Positions 40,280-48,514 of a stretch of 64,000 nt of DNA are shown here, piece by piece (positions within the stretch are counted from its first letter, which is position 1; the number at the start of each line of letters is the position of its first letter). Origin of the DNA: Acinetobacter qingfengensis (GTDB lineage Bacteria > Pseudomonadota > Gammaproteobacteria > Pseudomonadales > Moraxellaceae); NCBI RefSeq assembly GCF_008693185.1, contig NZ_VXKN01000005.1, forward strand, positions 186,001 to 250,000. Direction: 5' to 3'. Below the pieces are notes generated by a model, which saw only the letters and a list, made by a program, of their open reading frames with translations, searched no databases and was not told where the DNA came from. The position numbers and the translations under genes are program-made.

Positions 40280-42001
40280 TTACTCTCCCAGCTTTAATAT
40301 TCGATCACACTTTGCCACAGCACTTTCCCGATGCGCAATAATGACCATAGTCTTTTGCCCACTTAAAGCCTGTATTGCTTCATTTACCGCTTGTTCTGTT
40401 TCTACATCCAATGCACTGGTTGCCTCATCCATAAATAATATCTGTGGATTTTTATATAAAGCTCTAGCGATCCCGATTCGTTGTCGTTGTCCACCAGAAA
40501 GCATGACACCACGTTCCCCAACGATTGTATCATAGCCTTGAGGGAGTTGTTGCGTCACAAACTCATGAATTTGTGCGTGTTTTGCCACAAACGCCACCTG
40601 TTTGAAATCTATCTGATCTTTAGGTATTCCAAAAGCAATATTTTCAGAAATACTTTTATCTGCAAGGTAAATACTTTGTGGCACATAACCAACCAAATGT
40701 TGCCAAGATGCAATGTTTTCTTTATTCAGTGTAATATTGTCGATTAGTATTTCGCCTGTCTGAGGTGTTAATAGACCCAGCATAATATCCATCAAGGTAC
40801 TTTTGCCACTGCCACTTTTACCAATAATGCCGATACTACTATTCTTTGCAATTTCAAAATTCAAATGACTAAGTACGGCTTTATCTGCTCGGTTTGGATA
40901 GCTAAAACATAGATTTTTAATCACAATCTTATTTTTAAAGTTTAAAGCAGTTTTTGTTGGACTATCATCTAAATCATCCGACCTAGACTCTAATGCAAAT
41001 TCAGGCGTAAGTAGTGATAAAACTTTATTTGAAAACTTTATTTGTGTAATCGCTCGATACATATTTTGTGCAGCAGGTAGCATTCTATATGCTGCAAAAC
41101 CATATAAGCCCAAAATAGGTAAAATATGCGAAACATCTTTACCCGACATAACTAATACTATCGCCAAAATGATCAGGCATCCATAGCCCACAGTTTCAAT
41201 GATATATAAAGGAATTTGTCCTAGCGTATCTCGTGTTGCAATATGATTGGCAAAAATACGGGAATAATATTCAAAATTATCAATATATCCTTGTGTGGCA
41301 TCATTGATAATTACATCTTTAATTCCACCTAAAGCTTCCTGACAAGATTGATAGCGTTCGGTATTTGCTTCGGTAAAACTTGCTCCAATCTGATCCAGTT
41401 TTTTTCGTACAATCCAGTAAATAATAAAATAGAATCCACCAAGTATACATGCCGTAGAAATTGCCATAATAGGATCATAGATGAGCAATATTGCAATCAT
41501 GGCAATTAATACTACACCATAAGACATTAGGTTTAGAGCAGGTAAAATCATTGTCCAGATCAATTGATCCACTTCTGATAAAATATTTTTTATAAGTACA
41601 GAGCTATTACGTTGAATAAAAAACTCGTAATTTTGATTTAAATAAATTTTAAGAAGACGTGTAGAAAAATAATGGCGTTGTAAACTGGCAAATCGGTTTA
41701 AAGTGTATTGTGTTAAAATTTTAAATGCTGTAGAGATTACAACTATAAGTAAGGATAAACTACCAAGATATAAAATAAATTGTTGGGTATTTTTAACAGA
41801 AAAAAATTGATACAGTTGATATAAAATTGTATTGCTTTCAATAATTTTTGGGTTAGATAAAACAGCCAAAAAAGGCATAATGGAAACAACACCTGCCGCT
41901 TCAATCAGTGCCATTATCATAACTAGAACAAGCGTTAATAATAACTTGCGTTTGTCCAGTGGCGTAAGGATGTGCCAAAGCTGTTTTACTGTTGTCAACA
42001 T
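40280..42001 (-). CDS. ABC transporter, lipid-linked-glycan flippase type (PglK/MsbA-like)
   Basis: Half-transporter of 573 residues: six hydrophobic segments in the first ~340 residues and a C-terminal ATPase with Walker A GKSGSGKSTLMD, Q-loop VPQSIYL, signature LSGGQRQRIGIARAL, Walker B ILFMDEATSALD and His in IIAHRESA. It would work as a homodimer. The layout and the linked glycosyltransferases fit a PglK-type flippase for lipid-linked sugars; a peptide or lipid exporter is possible. It follows the GT2 gene by nine bases. Confidence 0.85.
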   Translation of the reverse strand: MLTTVKQLWHILTPLDKRKLLLTLVLVMIMALIEAAGVVSIMPFLAVLSNPKIIESNTILYQLYQFFSVKNTQQFILYLGSLSLLIVVISTAFKILTQYTLNRFASLQRHYFSTRLLKIYLNQNYEFFIQRNSSVLIKNILSEVDQLIWTMILPALNLMSYGVVLIAMIAILLIYDPIMAISTACILGGFYFIIYWIVRKKLDQIGASFTEANTERYQSCQEALGGIKDVIINDATQGYIDNFEYYSRIFANHIATRDTLGQIPLYIIETVGYGCLIILAIVLVMSGKDVSHILPILGLYGFAAYRMLPAAQNMYRAITQIKFSNKVLSLLTPEFALESRSDDLDDSPTKTALNFKNKIVIKNLCFSYPNRADKAVLSHLNFEIAKNSSIGIIGKSGSGKSTLMDIMLGLLTPQTGEILIDNITLNKENIASWQHLVGYVPQSIYLADKSISENIAFGIPKDQIDFKQVAFVAKHAQIHEFVTQQLPQGYDTIVGERGVMLSGGQRQRIGIARALYKNPQILFMDEATSALDVETEQAVNEAIQALSGQKTMVIIAHRESAVAKCDRILKLGE

Positions 42002-42010
42002 ACCTAATCT

Positions 42011-42862
42011 CTATTTATTATCCTTATACATCAACGCCGTAACTTGTTCTGAAATCAAGCCCATTAAAAAAATCATAATACTACCTGTATAGAGTAATGC
42101 ACTCATATTGGTAAAACGATTATAGCTGTACAATGTATAACCATACCAGCCAGTTGCTATTAAAAATAATAAAACAGCAATAGGTAAAAACATTTTGAGA
42201 GGAGAGAACAGGGTTGCAATCTTAAAAATAATTAGAAAGAAGCGGATTCCATCTTTAAGTGGTTTAATGTGGCTTTTACCAATACGCTTAGCTGCATGAA
42301 TAGGTACATAAGTAACTGAGTAACCCGCTCGAAAGAATGCCATCGTACTCGTTGTCGGGTAAGAAAAACCATTTGGCAGTAAATATAAAAATTCCCGAAA
42401 TTTATCAGCCTGTACGGCACGAAAACCCGAAGTTAGGTCTTCTACTTTTTGTTCAGTCATATAGGTTGCCAAACCATTATATAATCCATTAGCTACACCA
42501 CGTCCAAGGCTGGCCTGAGATCCTCTTTGTCTTGCACCAACAACCAGATCATAACCTTGTTCTATTTTTTCTAATAAACGAGGAATGTCATTTGGATCAT
42601 GTTGTCCATCTGCATCCATAAAAATAATAATATTACCTGTTGCAGTTCTGGCGCCTGTTTTGATGGCTGCACCATTACCTTTAGAGTAGGGATGCGTGAC
42701 CACAATTGCACCAGCATGTTCTGCAACTTCTTTGGTGGAATCAGTCGAACCATCATTAACAACAATAATTTCATCTATAAGCTGTAAAGCCTGAATTTGA
42801 GCAATGGTTTGACCAATTGCGGCTGACTCATTTTTGGCAGGAAGAACGACACTGATTTTCAT
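42011..42862 (-). CDS. GT2 polyprenyl-phosphate sugar synthase-like (DPM1/GtrB-like)
   Basis: Inverting GT-A enzyme (283 residues). It has ISVVLPAKNESAAIGQTIAQ, the DXD-type IFMDADGQHDPNDI, and LTSGFRAVQADKFREFLYLLPNGFSY, typical of dolichol/undecaprenyl-phosphate hexose synthases. Two C-terminal transmembrane helices (residues ~215-275) anchor it in the inner membrane, as in GtrB. Such enzymes make polyprenyl-phosphate-linked single sugars, the donor for GT-C transferases. It overlaps the GT-C gene by one base (TAATG), which supports a joint function. Confidence 0.87.
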   Translation of the reverse strand: MKISVVLPAKNESAAIGQTIAQIQALQLIDEIIVVNDGSTDSTKEVAEHAGAIVVTHPYSKGNGAAIKTGARTATGNIIIFMDADGQHDPNDIPRLLEKIEQGYDLVVGARQRGSQASLGRGVANGLYNGLATYMTEQKVEDLTSGFRAVQADKFREFLYLLPNGFSYPTTSTMAFFRAGYSVTYVPIHAAKRIGKSHIKPLKDGIRFFLIIFKIATLFSPLKMFLPIAVLLFLIATGWYGYTLYSYNRFTNMSALLYTGSIMIFLMGLISEQVTALMYKDNK

Positions 42863-44817
42863 TATGTACCTTTTTGTGTTGATTCTGCATTACGAATATT
42901 ACGTTGTTCAATCAAAATTTCTTGATGCCAGATGCCTTTTGTATCAGACTTTATTGCTAGGTTTAGTTGTTGCTGTGCTTCAGTAAATTTATGCTGAAGA
43001 CGATAGATTTGAGCAAATATTAAATAACCATTGGTATCCTGTTTTAATTTTATAGCATCTTGCATGAATTCTTCACCTTTTTGGAAATCATGAGCAACAG
43101 ATACAAAATATTGAGCCAGTAATTTATAAAGTTCAGCTTGAATATCAGGGCTTGTTTTGGAATTTTCCAGACTTGCTGAAATTATACGAACAGCTTGATT
43201 GTGTTCAACATGACAATCACCTTCAATTTGACAATTTGCAAAAGCGCTTAAAAAACTAAGATTACTATTATAAAATGGATGATGTTGTAAATTATAGACA
43301 AGCTCATCTACAACTCGATTAGATATAGGTTGATTGAGATAAGATGCTAAGTGTAACTCTGCAAACCATGCTCCATTGCCAGGTTTATAACTTCTTTTTG
43401 CTAGTTCTAGGTATTTCCATGCTTGTTCTGCATAGTAAGTTTTTTTATCAGGTTCATTTTGCATCAGTTGCATAAATACCCTCGCCATCTGATAATTTGC
43501 CCGATCAGATTGTGGATGCATGGTTGCTTCATATAAGCCTTGATCAACCAGATTTGACCATAAATTAGCACGTTGCCAAGTTGTAAATGAAAGATTACAA
43601 AAATAAACTAATCCAAAAAAGTATATGGTCAATTTGATTTTTTGGGATGAAATTTGTGTAGTATAGAATACAGCCGCAAGAATAAAACCAATGGTACCAA
43701 AATAATTACGATGTTCATGGACTAATTCTAAGCTAATAAAAGTTGATTCCATCAGTTGACTAATAACATACCAACCCCATGCGAACAAAATTAAAGGAAA
43801 TCTTTTTGCTATGATTAGACTAATTAAGCTAATAATGATTAAGCCAAGAATAGACCATAATGTTGTAATTGGATGTGTAAATGATGATGAAATAATAAAA
43901 TCATCATGGTATAAACTTAAATCTGATAGTAATGGAAAAAAGATAAGCTTTAAATAATAAAAAATAACCCTGGATTCGGTTAGTAATCGCTCAATGGTAT
44001 TAAAGTCACGGTTACCTGAGATTGATGTTGAAATATAGGGTACAGCAATATAGATGAGGAGAATAAATCCAAGAATAACACCCACCCATAAATACTGAAT
44101 TAATTTGAATTTACCTAATTTGATATCCTGTTGCTGTAAGTTTTTACCTTGGAAAATCAGTAGTTCTATCCAATAAATTAAGCCAATAAAGAGTAGACCA
44201 GATTCTTTACTAAATATTGAAGCAGTTAAAGATAAAACAATTCCTAACCATGAAATTACACTAAAAGAAATGGTTGAATTTTTTATACGCCACGAACAAT
44301 AAAAAACAATCGCTAAAAAACCAAATAATGTGGATAAGCTAGTCATTCTCTGTACAACATATAGGATGCTGGTGAGATTAATAGGGTGTACTAACCAGAT
44401 ACTTGCTATAGCAAGTGCCATCAATGTTGTATTTTTTTTGATATTTGTTCTGCTAATTGCTAACCAATTAAATATCTGTAAACTAAATATATAAATTAAA
44501 ATACCATTAATTAAATGAATAACTAAATTTGTAATTTTAAAATAAAATGGGTCAAAGCCTGTAAAATAATGGTTTAGTGCAAAAGAAAGCATACTGATTG
44601 GGCGACCGAGTGGGCCAGCATCACCAGAGTAAAATGCAGCTCTAAGATTTTCAAAATTTAAAGTATTTATTGCAAGTGCTTTATTATCTAAAATATTTGC
44701 AGGATCATCAAAAACATAATTTCCCTTTAATCCTTGGTAATATATAAAAAATGTCATTAATAAGATAATAACTAACCCAATAAAATAATTTCTTTTTATC
44801 ACATTTATTGCTTCCAA
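42862..44817 (-). CDS. GT-C membrane glycosyltransferase-like protein with TPR-like repeats (TMTC/DUF1736-like)
   Basis: Integral membrane protein of 651 residues with about 11-12 hydrophobic segments in the first ~400 residues. It has the GT-C-type luminal motif with acidic pair GNYVFDDPANI (Asp37-Asp38) and HPINLTSILYVVQRMTSLSTLF, which matches the HP---EAV-YI-GR pattern of TMTC-type O-mannosyltransferases. The C-terminal ~240 residues are alpha-helical repeats of TPR type (ANYQMARVFMQ; TNGYLIFAQIYRLQHKFTEA). It is 56 bases from the major pilin and upstream of a polyprenyl-phosphate sugar synthase-like gene. I infer protein O-glycosylation, most likely of the pilin. The Wzy_C signature of PglL/TfpO ligases is not visible. 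Confidence 0.78.
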   Translation of the reverse strand: MEAINVIKRNYFIGLVIILLMTFFIYYQGLKGNYVFDDPANILDNKALAINTLNFENLRAAFYSGDAGPLGRPISMLSFALNHYFTGFDPFYFKITNLVIHLINGILIYIFSLQIFNWLAISRTNIKKNTTLMALAIASIWLVHPINLTSILYVVQRMTSLSTLFGFLAIVFYCSWRIKNSTISFSVISWLGIVLSLTASIFSKESGLLFIGLIYWIELLIFQGKNLQQQDIKLGKFKLIQYLWVGVILGFILLIYIAVPYISTSISGNRDFNTIERLLTESRVIFYYLKLIFFPLLSDLSLYHDDFIISSSFTHPITTLWSILGLIIISLISLIIAKRFPLILFAWGWYVISQLMESTFISLELVHEHRNYFGTIGFILAAVFYTTQISSQKIKLTIYFFGLVYFCNLSFTTWQRANLWSNLVDQGLYEATMHPQSDRANYQMARVFMQLMQNEPDKKTYYAEQAWKYLELAKRSYKPGNGAWFAELHLASYLNQPISNRVVDELVYNLQHHPFYNSNLSFLSAFANCQIEGDCHVEHNQAVRIISASLENSKTSPDIQAELYKLLAQYFVSVAHDFQKGEEFMQDAIKLKQDTNGYLIFAQIYRLQHKFTEAQQQLNLAIKSDTKGIWHQEILIEQRNIRNAESTQKGT

Positions 44818-44829
44818 AATTTATAAAAT

Positions 44830-44858
44830 AAAGAAAGCACCCAAAGGTGCTTTCTTTA
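44830..44858 (-). terminator. Terminator-like hairpin between pilin and GT-C gene
   Basis: Perfect 11-bp stem AAGAAAGCACC (44831-44841) / GGTGCTTTCTT (44846-44856) with loop CAAA, followed on the minus strand by TTTATTTT. It lies between the pilin stop and the GT-C start, so partial read-through could give strong pilin and weak modification-gene expression. Confidence 0.8.
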
Positions 44859-44872
44859 GATATTAAATCTGA

Positions 44873-45298
44873 TTAACGACAATTTGCTGGTAAATATTTT
44901 GCATCTAATGTAGAACCAGCTTCACATGTCCAAGTTACAGAGCCACCTTGACTAGCAGAACCTTGTAAAATTAAAGTTGCGTTATTTGTAACTTTAGTAT
45001 TATAAGTAATAGTGATTCTTGATGCATTTACAGCAACCGATTTAACAGCATTACCTGTAATACTTGAAGCACTAGCTAAACCAGCATCAGTATTACCTGT
45101 GCTACTTGGCCATTCACCTTTAGATGAGTAATATTCAGTTACCGCAGCCTTAGCTCCACTGGCCAAGCTTAAACCTTCAGAAACGTGAGCACGTTTTGTA
45201 TAGTTTTGATAAGCAGGAATCGCAATTGCTGCCAAAATACCGATAATCGCTACAACGATCATTAATTCAATTAAGGTAAAACCTTTTTGAGCGTTCAT
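44873..45298 (-). CDS. pilA: Type IV major pilin
   Basis: Type IVa pilin of 141 residues: leader MNAQKG| then [24 protein letters not shown] with Glu5, the canonical N-terminal helix. The globular head ([20 protein letters not shown]) ends with a disulfide-bonded loop between Cys in TWTCEAG and CR-terminal Cys (ANCR at the C-terminus). It ends Cys-Arg with no C-terminal Ser/Thr, so the usual TfpO/TfpM acceptor residue is missing. Ser and Thr are plentiful in the head. Good ribosome binding site GGAGA. The sigma54 promoter upstream supports its being the main subunit. Confidence 0.92.
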   Translation of the reverse strand: MNAQKGFTLIELMIVVAIIGILAAIAIPAYQNYTKRAHVSEGLSLASGAKAAVTEYYSSKGEWPSSTGNTDAGLASASSITGNAVKSVAVNASRITITYNTKVTNNATLILQGSASQGGSVTWTCEAGSTLDAKYLPANCR

Positions 45299-45341
45299 TC
45301 TTTATCTCCAGAAATGAAGTGTGTTTACTTATGTATCTGTT

Positions 45342-45357
45342 AGCATAAACTATGCCA
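45342..45357 (-). promoter_or_regulatory. Sigma54 promoter of the major pilin
   Basis: On the minus strand TGGCATAGTTTATGCT has the -24 GG and -12 GC at the right spacing; only the base before GC departs from the TTGC consensus. Expected start is near 45330, about 32 bases before the ATG. Sigma54/PilR control of pilin genes is established in Pseudomonas and relatives. Confidence 0.75.
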
Positions 45358-45438
45358 ATTAGAAATATTTATAAAAATCAATAACTTATCTAATATTTTA
45401 ATTTGTGCTTTGTAAGTTTTTTGTTAGAAATATGAGTA

Positions 45439-45461
45439 AAAGTGACAATAAATGTCACTTT
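45439..45461 (-). promoter_or_regulatory. Palindromic operator of the major pilin
   Basis: AAAGTGACA-N5-TGTCACTTT is a perfect 9-bp inverted repeat centred ~120 bases upstream of the expected sigma54 start, the position of an enhancer-binding protein site. The core TGACA-N5-TGTCA recurs before the second pilin. Confidence 0.72.
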
Positions 45462-45569
45462 ATGACCTTCTTGTTATTTAGGTTTAATTAATGAAAAATT
45501 TCAAAGAATGATAGTGTTCAGTGATAAAAACATTTAATAAAATTTATCAAGAAATACGCTATATGATTG

Positions 45570-46109
45570 TTATTGAACAACATTACTACTTACATAATGT
45601 CTACAAGTAGATGGCATATATCTTAATAGATTTGTCCTATCACTGGTGTTACTAGTTTGTATATAACAAGCCCATTGATATGAACCATTAAAATCATAAT
45701 TTTCAACGTCAGATACATTTGTAAATAAACTTTTTCCATCATTTTTTGTTAGGCTTAAAGAAATAATGGCATCATTGGAGTCATAGATAAAACCTGGAAC
45801 AACATCAGATTTCAAATAAGCATTGATACGTCCTTGAGCAGAAGAATTGGTTACTTTTTGGATATATTGAACGCCCGTATTATTATCAATTACACATGCT
45901 GGTAAATTACTAATAGACGATGGAATTTGACCATTGGATGAAAAATATTCAGTATATTCTGCTTTACATGCATCTAAAAAATTAATCGCTTGAGAAATTC
46001 TTGTTCTAACGAGATATGTTTGATAAGCAGGAATTGCAATCGCTGCTAAAATACCAATAATTGCAATTACAACCATTATTTCTATTAAAGTAAAACCTTT
46101 ATTGTTCAT
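45570..46109 (-). CDS. Second type IV pilin-like protein
   Basis: Pilin of 179 residues: [29 protein letters not shown] with Glu5. The C-terminal disulfide loop is Cys in YQWACYIQ and Cys in MPSTCRH. Unlike the neighbouring pilin, it continues for nine residues after CR (HYVSSNVVQ). Length and sequence of the head differ clearly, so it is not a recent duplicate. The start at 46109 (GGAAG upstream) is preferred over the in-frame ATG at 46151, which lies in the promoter. It has its own sigma54 promoter and lies 271 bases upstream of pilA; it could be an alternative major pilin or a minor pilin. Confidence 0.87.
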   Translation of the reverse strand: MNNKGFTLIEIMVVIAIIGILAAIAIPAYQTYLVRTRISQAINFLDACKAEYTEYFSSNGQIPSSISNLPACVIDNNTGVQYIQKVTNSSAQGRINAYLKSDVVPGFIYDSNDAIISLSLTKNDGKSLFTNVSDVENYDFNGSYQWACYIQTSNTSDRTNLLRYMPSTCRHYVSSNVVQ

Positions 46110-46134
46110 ATTTATCTTCCAAAATGATATAGTC

Positions 46135-46150
46135 AGCAAACTTTGTGCCA
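46135..46150 (-). promoter_or_regulatory. Sigma54 promoter of the second pilin
   Basis: On the minus strand TGGCACAAAGTTTGCT matches the sigma54 consensus almost perfectly (TGGCAC then TTGCT, correct spacing). Expected start is near 46123. Confidence 0.82.
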
Positions 46151-46202
46151 CATTATTTTATTTATAAATAACAATGAGATGAAGTATTTTGGGGTTTGTG
46201 TT

Positions 46203-46239
46203 TTGACAAAAAATGTCAACAAATACTTAAAAGTGTCAA
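46203..46239 (-). promoter_or_regulatory. Palindromic operator of the second pilin
   Basis: TTGACA-N5-TGTCAA at 46203-46219 is a perfect inverted repeat, and a third TGTCAA half-site lies at 46234-46239. The centre is ~88 bases upstream of the expected start. Same core and same 5-base spacer as the operator before pilA, so one enhancer-binding protein (PilR-like) probably acts on both. Confidence 0.72.
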
Positions 46240-46290
46240 TAGATCATTTTTATAACACAATATTTAGAAAAATATCAATCCAAGCTAAAA

Positions 46291-47388
46291 TCAGGATCTT
46301 AATCTGCGCCAAGCTAACCAGCCACATAGTACCGTGATTGCAATCAGGTAATATAATTTAAAGCCTGTTTCACTAAAATGCGCGCCCATCTGATTTAACT
46401 GAATAAATAATTGTACACCATGTGTAGATGGAAAAATTTGTACAAAAAACTGTAACCATTCAGGCATGGCAGCATGTGGCCATGCAGCACCACTCATTAA
46501 AAATAAAGGAATTGAGCTAAATACAATAACATGACCTGCACGTTCTGGCCGATCCAGATAGCTTGCAATCAGAATTGCCAGACTAATCACACAACTGACA
46601 AAAATAGGTACGGCCAATAACATTCCCCAGAAGTTACCACCTCGTGGATAATCATAAAGCCAAAAGGTAAAGCCAAAAAGATAAAAACACCCCAGACAGC
46701 CGATGGTCAACATGGCTGCATAAAATGCCAAAAATTCAGTGATTGTTGGATGCCATAAGCGTTGTCGATAACCGGCAACTAACATACAAATTCCCAATAA
46801 TAAGGTCTGGTGAATAATCACTGGAGCAACCGCAGGAAAGACGTAGCTGCCATAGCCTGAAAGGGTATTAAATAAGGGAATTTGATGGACAGATAAATCT
46901 GGTTGAAAATGTGTGCGCTGAGTAAATTGTTCACTATAATCTGTCAGGGTTTGCTCAATGGATTGTACTAACCCAAGCCCGATTTGTTTGGTTTTTAAAA
47001 AGTTTGCTGTACTGAGATACAGTCCGATACCTCCGGTATCTCCTCTTCGAATACTTTGGCTTAGATGATCAGGCAATAATAAAATGGCATCGGCTTGTTG
47101 TGTCTGTACTAGATATTCGGCTTCAATAAAATTACTGCTAATACCTTGAATTTGAATATCCGGACTTTTTTGTATTTCGGTAATGATGGTATTAGTCAGA
47201 ACACTTTGTTCCTGATCGACAATCACCAAAGGGACAGCTTCGGCTTGTTGCCCCTGATAGGCTGTAGGATAAAAGAAACTATATAGAAATACCGATAAAA
47301 TCAGTGTTGTAAGAATAGAGTGATTTTTGACAATATTTTGAAAAGTTTGTAGATAATACTGAAAAAATTGTCGGAGGGTATGTTTCAC
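46291..47388 (-). CDS. ABC-2 type permease (second subunit)
   Basis: Inner-membrane permease of 365 residues. The ABC-2 layout is clear: an N-terminal helix (ILTTLILSVFLYSFFYPTAYQG), a ~160-residue extracytoplasmic domain with IVDQEQSVLTNTIITEIQKSP and TQQADAILLLPDHLSQSIRRG, and five C-terminal helices. The start is GTG at 47388, with AGGAGGG upstream and a 4-base overlap (GTGA) with the previous permease gene; the longer frame to 47523 overlaps it without reason. Last gene of a four-gene exporter operon that has no ATPase. Confidence 0.84.
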   Translation of the reverse strand: MKHTLRQFFQYYLQTFQNIVKNHSILTTLILSVFLYSFFYPTAYQGQQAEAVPLVIVDQEQSVLTNTIITEIQKSPDIQIQGISSNFIEAEYLVQTQQADAILLLPDHLSQSIRRGDTGGIGLYLSTANFLKTKQIGLGLVQSIEQTLTDYSEQFTQRTHFQPDLSVHQIPLFNTLSGYGSYVFPAVAPVIIHQTLLLGICMLVAGYRQRLWHPTITEFLAFYAAMLTIGCLGCFYLFGFTFWLYDYPRGGNFWGMLLAVPIFVSCVISLAILIASYLDRPERAGHVIVFSSIPLFLMSGAAWPHAAMPEWLQFFVQIFPSTHGVQLFIQLNQMGAHFSETGFKLYYLIAITVLCGWLAWRRLRS

Positions 47389-48509
47389 GATTGTCCCTCC
47401 TTTAGATTGGTTTTCCAGTATTTTTTGAGAAAAAATGCAGCCAGTGCAGCATAGAGCAGGACATAAATGACTAATAATGCCAAAGGTTGTAAGGAAACCC
47501 ATAATGGACTGCCCACGACCCATTGTTCGGTTTGCAATTTGGCGTATGCTGTATAGGGAATAATATTGGCCCAGAATTTGGTAAACAGTGGTGCATTATT
47601 CAAAGGTAAGGTGACGCCTGCAAAACTAAGGGAAGATCCACCATAAACAGCAATGATGCCAAAAGTTTTACTTAGATTTTTTGTGGCCATGACCAATAAA
47701 ATTGCCAGTAACGCATAGGCCAGATACAATAAAAATTGTCCTAATAAAATCAGACTAAGTTGACCTGCAATAAACCAGCCACGAATTTCTACTAACCAGA
47801 ACATCCATAGCCATGTCCAGAATAAAAATATCCCGCAGTACAATAAACTTTTTGAAAAAATTGTGACCCATACTGAGGATTTTGCGGTGGCTGTGAGTAA
47901 TTGGCCTGTACTGAACGCAACGCAGCAACATAACAATAGATGTAATACTGCCATCACCACAAACGGTTCCAGATAGAATTCATAACTCATATCAGGATTG
48001 TAGAGTACAGATATTTTGATGTGTGGTGTTGGAATATTAAGATAAGGAATGGTTTGTTCTAGATAATTTTCTCCACCAAATTCTGCCATACCACCGATTG
48101 CAGAGGTCATCATGGCACTGGAAATAGTATTGCCGATACTAAAGAAAGATTGATTATAGGCAATGCTGATTTGTGCATCCTGTGCATTAACCAGACGGTT
48201 TTCTGCACCTGCGGGAATATGAATATAACCCCAAATTTTTGTGGCATTGAGCAGTTGTTCGATTTCTTGCTGATTTTCCGAGATACGATAAACGCTCAGG
48301 CTATGATTGAGATTTATACGGTTTTCAATGCTGCGACTCAGGTCGCTGTGATCCTGATCAATCACGGCTATAGGCAAATGTTCAGCTTTACCGGCAGAAA
48401 ACATGCTGGTAAACAGGAGAATAACAAATAATGGCGCCAGTGTGACCATCGCCAGATCCCATTTATTTGCAATGAGTTGGCGGAGTTCCTGTCGCAGACT
48501 GTGCCACAT
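47385..48509 (-). CDS. ABC-2 type permease (first subunit)
   Basis: Inner-membrane permease of 374 residues, related to the other permease gene: one N-terminal helix (DLAMVTLAPLFVILLFTSMFS), an extracytoplasmic domain with AVIDQDHSDLSRSIENRI and LLNATKIWGYIHIPAGAENRL, then five helices. Members of this YhhJ/YbhS/YbhR group normally work with an ATPase such as YbhF or RbbA, not present here. Follows the adaptor gene by five bases. Confidence 0.84.
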   Translation of the reverse strand: MWHSLRQELRQLIANKWDLAMVTLAPLFVILLFTSMFSAGKAEHLPIAVIDQDHSDLSRSIENRINLNHSLSVYRISENQQEIEQLLNATKIWGYIHIPAGAENRLVNAQDAQISIAYNQSFFSIGNTISSAMMTSAIGGMAEFGGENYLEQTIPYLNIPTPHIKISVLYNPDMSYEFYLEPFVVMAVLHLLLCCCVAFSTGQLLTATAKSSVWVTIFSKSLLYCGIFLFWTWLWMFWLVEIRGWFIAGQLSLILLGQFLLYLAYALLAILLVMATKNLSKTFGIIAVYGGSSLSFAGVTLPLNNAPLFTKFWANIIPYTAYAKLQTEQWVVGSPLWVSLQPLALLVIYVLLYAALAAFFLKKYWKTNLKEGQS

Positions 48510-48514
48510 GTTAT

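Noticed and set aside
42862..44817. The pilin-linked membrane protein as a PglL/TfpO-type oligosaccharyltransferase
   Set aside because: Position beside a pilin fits, but the sequence shows the GT-C acidic motif, the HP...R motif of TMTC/DUF1736 and TPR-like repeats, not the Wzy_C pattern; the pilin also lacks the C-terminal Ser/Thr.
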